DNA of 51,422 nucleotides from Acidobacterium sp. (lineage in GTDB: Bacteria > Acidobacteriota > Terriglobia > Terriglobales > Acidobacteriaceae), in NCBI GenBank assembly GCA_003131625.1, contig PKVY01000036.1, positions 14,973 to 66,394 on the forward strand. The letters run 5' to 3'. The position numbers and the translations under genes were made by a program. Shown here one piece after another: positions 49,807-51,422 of this stretch; the first letter of the stretch is position 1; every line of letters begins with the position of its first letter. The notes beneath the pieces are model-generated. The model was not told the DNA's origin. It was given only the letters and a program-made list of their open reading frames with translations, and did not search any database.

Positions 49807-51074
49807 TTCGGCTGCCCGTTCCCGTGCACCTGCGTCGTCAGCGTCCAGTTTCCCGTCAGCACGCCATTCGGATTCGAATTGGGAACGTTCGTCTGGTACC
49901 ACTGCGTCCCGTTGGTCCACGTCTGCGAATACGCGCTCGAAACCTTTGCTGTACCATTCGGCCCCGCCACCGTCTGCTGATCCAGCGAGTAATCCACCCA
50001 GTCTGAAGCCGCCGTGCTCTGCGCGTTCATCGATGCGTTTGCATTGTTCATCGCGCTTTCGAACTGCGACTCCTGCTGCTGCATAAACGCTGCATGTTCC
50101 TGCTGCGACCTCTGCATAATCTGCTGGAACTGCTGGTCGAGCATCGCGCTCTCCTGCTTTTCCTGCGCCGTTAGCGCCGCGATCGCCGCCGCGCCCTGCC
50201 GCTGCTGCCGCTGCAGTGCAGCCTGCGTCCACTGCGGCGTGTTCACGCCGTGTGGCAGATTATTGCTGTCCACCAGCGCCACCAGCGCATCCAGCCGGCC
50301 CTGCGGCGCCGTCAGCACATCCACCCGCGCCCAGCACGTGCCCCCGTACAGGGCATTGCTCATGGCCGTGCTCCGATCGTTGCTCATCGAGCACTCCACC
50401 ACCGTCCGCAACCGCTCCTCCACCACGAACGACCCGTTCACCACTTCGATCCGCAGCGCCGCCGTGTCCGCGGTGTTCTGCGTCTGCATCGCGGCCGGCG
50501 CACGGCTGTTGCCCTGGTTCTTCTGTGCCGCCAGTCCCTGCGCCCACTGCGAATAGGCAGCGGGAACCGTCATCGTCCCTACCACGTGCACGCCGCCCTG
50601 CACCGTCCCCAGGTAATACTGCAGAAAATTCGCCGCCGACATCTGCCCGGAAATATTCGCGCACCCGCTGTTCAGGGGGCCTTTCGCGTTGGGGTGCCAC
50701 TGCCATCCGAACACCGGCTCAATCCGGTACTGCATCAGCCCATCCGGCGAGTAGGAGCGAAACACCGGCCACGGCAAAAACGTGCACGGGCTGATCATCT
50801 CGATCCCCTGCAGCTTCCACCCCGCCGGAATCGTCAGCGTCGCGGCAACGATGTTGCCCAACGATGGGTCCGTGATCGTCGCCGTCGTCAGCTGATTCGA
50901 AAGTGGCGTCCCGCTGACGTACGTCGCGCCTCCGGCTTTCCCTCCCGAAACCGCGCCCGATCCGTCGCTCGACGCAGACGTGGCGGCGGCAGTGGAGCTT
51001 GACCCTGACGAACAACCCGCGGCCAGAATCGCAATCGCTGCAACCATGGTTGATGCCCGACCTGATTTGCGCAT
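49803..51074 (-). CDS. Lipoprotein of unknown function
   Basis: A 423-residue exported lipoprotein. The signal ends in the lipobox LAAGC with Cys21, followed by a Ser/Ala/Gly-rich linker. The body (LTIPAGWKLQGIEMISP, MQYRIEPVFGWQWHP, YYLGTVQGGVHVVGTM) is beta-rich; the C-terminal part has a Gln/Ala-rich helix (QEKQESAMLDQQFQQIMQRS) of coiled-coil character, then a Thr/Asn-rich end. I do not recognise a named family. ATG 51074 has GGGGAGA just upstream; the longer open frame lacks a signal at its start. First gene of a three-gene overlapping set. Confidence 0.82.
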   Translation of the reverse strand: MRKSGRASTMVAAIAILAAGCSSGSSSTAAATSASSDGSGAVSGGKAGGATYVSGTPLSNQLTTATITDPSLGNIVAATLTIPAGWKLQGIEMISPCTFLPWPVFRSYSPDGLMQYRIEPVFGWQWHPNAKGPLNSGCANISGQMSAANFLQYYLGTVQGGVHVVGTMTVPAAYSQWAQGLAAQKNQGNSRAPAAMQTQNTADTAALRIEVVNGSFVVEERLRTVVECSMSNDRSTAMSNALYGGTCWARVDVLTAPQGRLDALVALVDSNNLPHGVNTPQWTQAALQRQQRQGAAAIAALTAQEKQESAMLDQQFQQIMQRSQQEHAAFMQQQESQFESAMNNANASMNAQSTAASDWVDYSLDQQTVAGPNGTAKVSSAYSQTWTNGTQWYQTNVPNSNPNGVLTGNWTLTTQVHGNGQPK

Positions 51075-51422
51075 AAGTCTCCCCGGTTTTCTTCCGGATT
51101 TTGCCTGGTTGTATGGTTGTGTGCCGAGCGTCGAACCCCTGTGCCCATCGAAACCTGTCGTCGCGCTCAAGACATAGAGAAATTGGCGGAGATTCCCGAA
51201 CCTCGCCCTGGCTGCACCGTTGACCTGGGGGGAAAAATTCGCGGCGGCCATACTCGTATCAGCCGCCGCTTCAAGGTGCGCACTTACCTTGGCATGTTCT
51301 CCCGGCCCACGATAGAGAAACGCAAGGTCATCACGGGACAAGTCAGGACATTCGCAGCCCCTGCCCCCAATCCGCCTCACGCAGCCCGCGGGACATTTCC
51401 GTGACATGGCGGGGCGCCCCCC
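51075..51422. other. Upstream region of the lipoprotein gene, 348 bp to window edge
   Basis: No gene is supported here. It contains a strong hairpin with a T run on the minus strand (51234-51269), described separately, and the lipoprotein promoter should lie between that hairpin and 51075. I cannot assign a confident -35/-10 pair. Bases 51270-51422 may be the tail of an upstream gene but no frame is convincing. Confidence 0.4.
51234..51269 (-). terminator. Rho-independent terminator (minus strand)
   Basis: Read on the minus strand, the 8-bp stem GCGGCGGC/GCCGCCGC encloses a smaller ATAC/GTAT stem and is followed by GAATTTTT. It should end a transcript coming from beyond the right edge of the window, or act as an attenuator if the lipoprotein promoter lies upstream. 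Confidence 0.7.

Overview
The window looks like chromosomal DNA from a high-GC soil bacterium, most probably an Acidobacteriota member (class Terriglobia). This is inferred from gene content (polysaccharide-degrading glycosidases, a GWxTD protein, a CRTAC1/UnbV-type repeat protein, DUF885 peptidase, TldD/TldE, a TonB-receptor-like carboxypeptidase-regulatory protein) and from strong GC3 bias; no rRNA is present to settle it. Fifty-one protein genes (one cut by the left edge), one gene remnant and one tRNA are supported. There is no CRISPR array, rRNA, transposase or prophage.

Layout. 1-2.9 kb (+): hemicellulose use: the end of a GH3 beta-glucosidase, a GPH-family sugar symporter and a secreted GH10 xylanase. 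2.9-6.4 kb (-): a complete dTDP-L-rhamnose operon, rfbB-rfbA-rfbC-rfbD, every junction a 4-nt ATGA overlap. 6.6-10.3 kb (+): a gmhA-like remnant, then a compact module of GNAT-like acyltransferase, VOC protein, FkbH-like HAD-IIIC/acyltransferase and a free-standing acyl carrier protein, suggesting that an ACP-bound small acyl group (perhaps glyceryl-derived) is put on a sugar or polymer. 10.3-21.4 kb (mostly -): an exopolysaccharide/O-antigen locus with a polysaccharide deacetylase, four glycosyltransferases, three methyltransferases, a Wzy-like polymerase and a Wzx-like flippase. It is visibly more AT-rich than the rest and stops next to a tRNA-Lys(CTT) gene.

21.8-25.4 kb (-): an outer-membrane-type carboxypeptidase-regulatory protein and a GWxTD protein. 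25.7-29.0 kb (+): a MacA-like adaptor and a MacB/LolD-like ATPase without a permease, followed by a sigma-54-activator-like protein that lacks the GAFTGA region. 29.1-33.2 kb (+): YdeI-like protein, DUF885 peptidase, a TylF-like methyltransferase and proC. 33.3-35.2 kb: two toxin-antitoxin loci tail to tail, HigB with two tandem HigA paralogues and a ParDE pair. 35.3-38.5 kb (+): heme A synthase and a secreted GH42 beta-galactosidase. 38.6-43.5 kb (-): a half-length UvrC homologue and the tldE/tldD pair, which is split by a third toxin-antitoxin module on the opposite strand with a leaderless promoter. 43.7-48.8 kb (+): a His-rich exported peptide, a DinB/YfiT protein, an unrecognised protein with a PD-(D/E)xK-like C-terminus, a two-domain VOC protein and a CRTAC1-like protein. 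48.8-51.4 kb (-): a lipoprotein, a 54-residue microprotein and a Bax-inhibitor-1 protein whose genes overlap by 4 and 1 nt.

Structure the genes do not explain: a family of degenerate heptamer tandem repeats at gene edges (29605, 33272, 38638, 39929, perhaps 43575 and 46118), a three-hairpin palindromic element at 48815-48892, an inverted repeat over the -10 box of the third TA promoter, and short AT-rich codon patches inside GC-rich genes.
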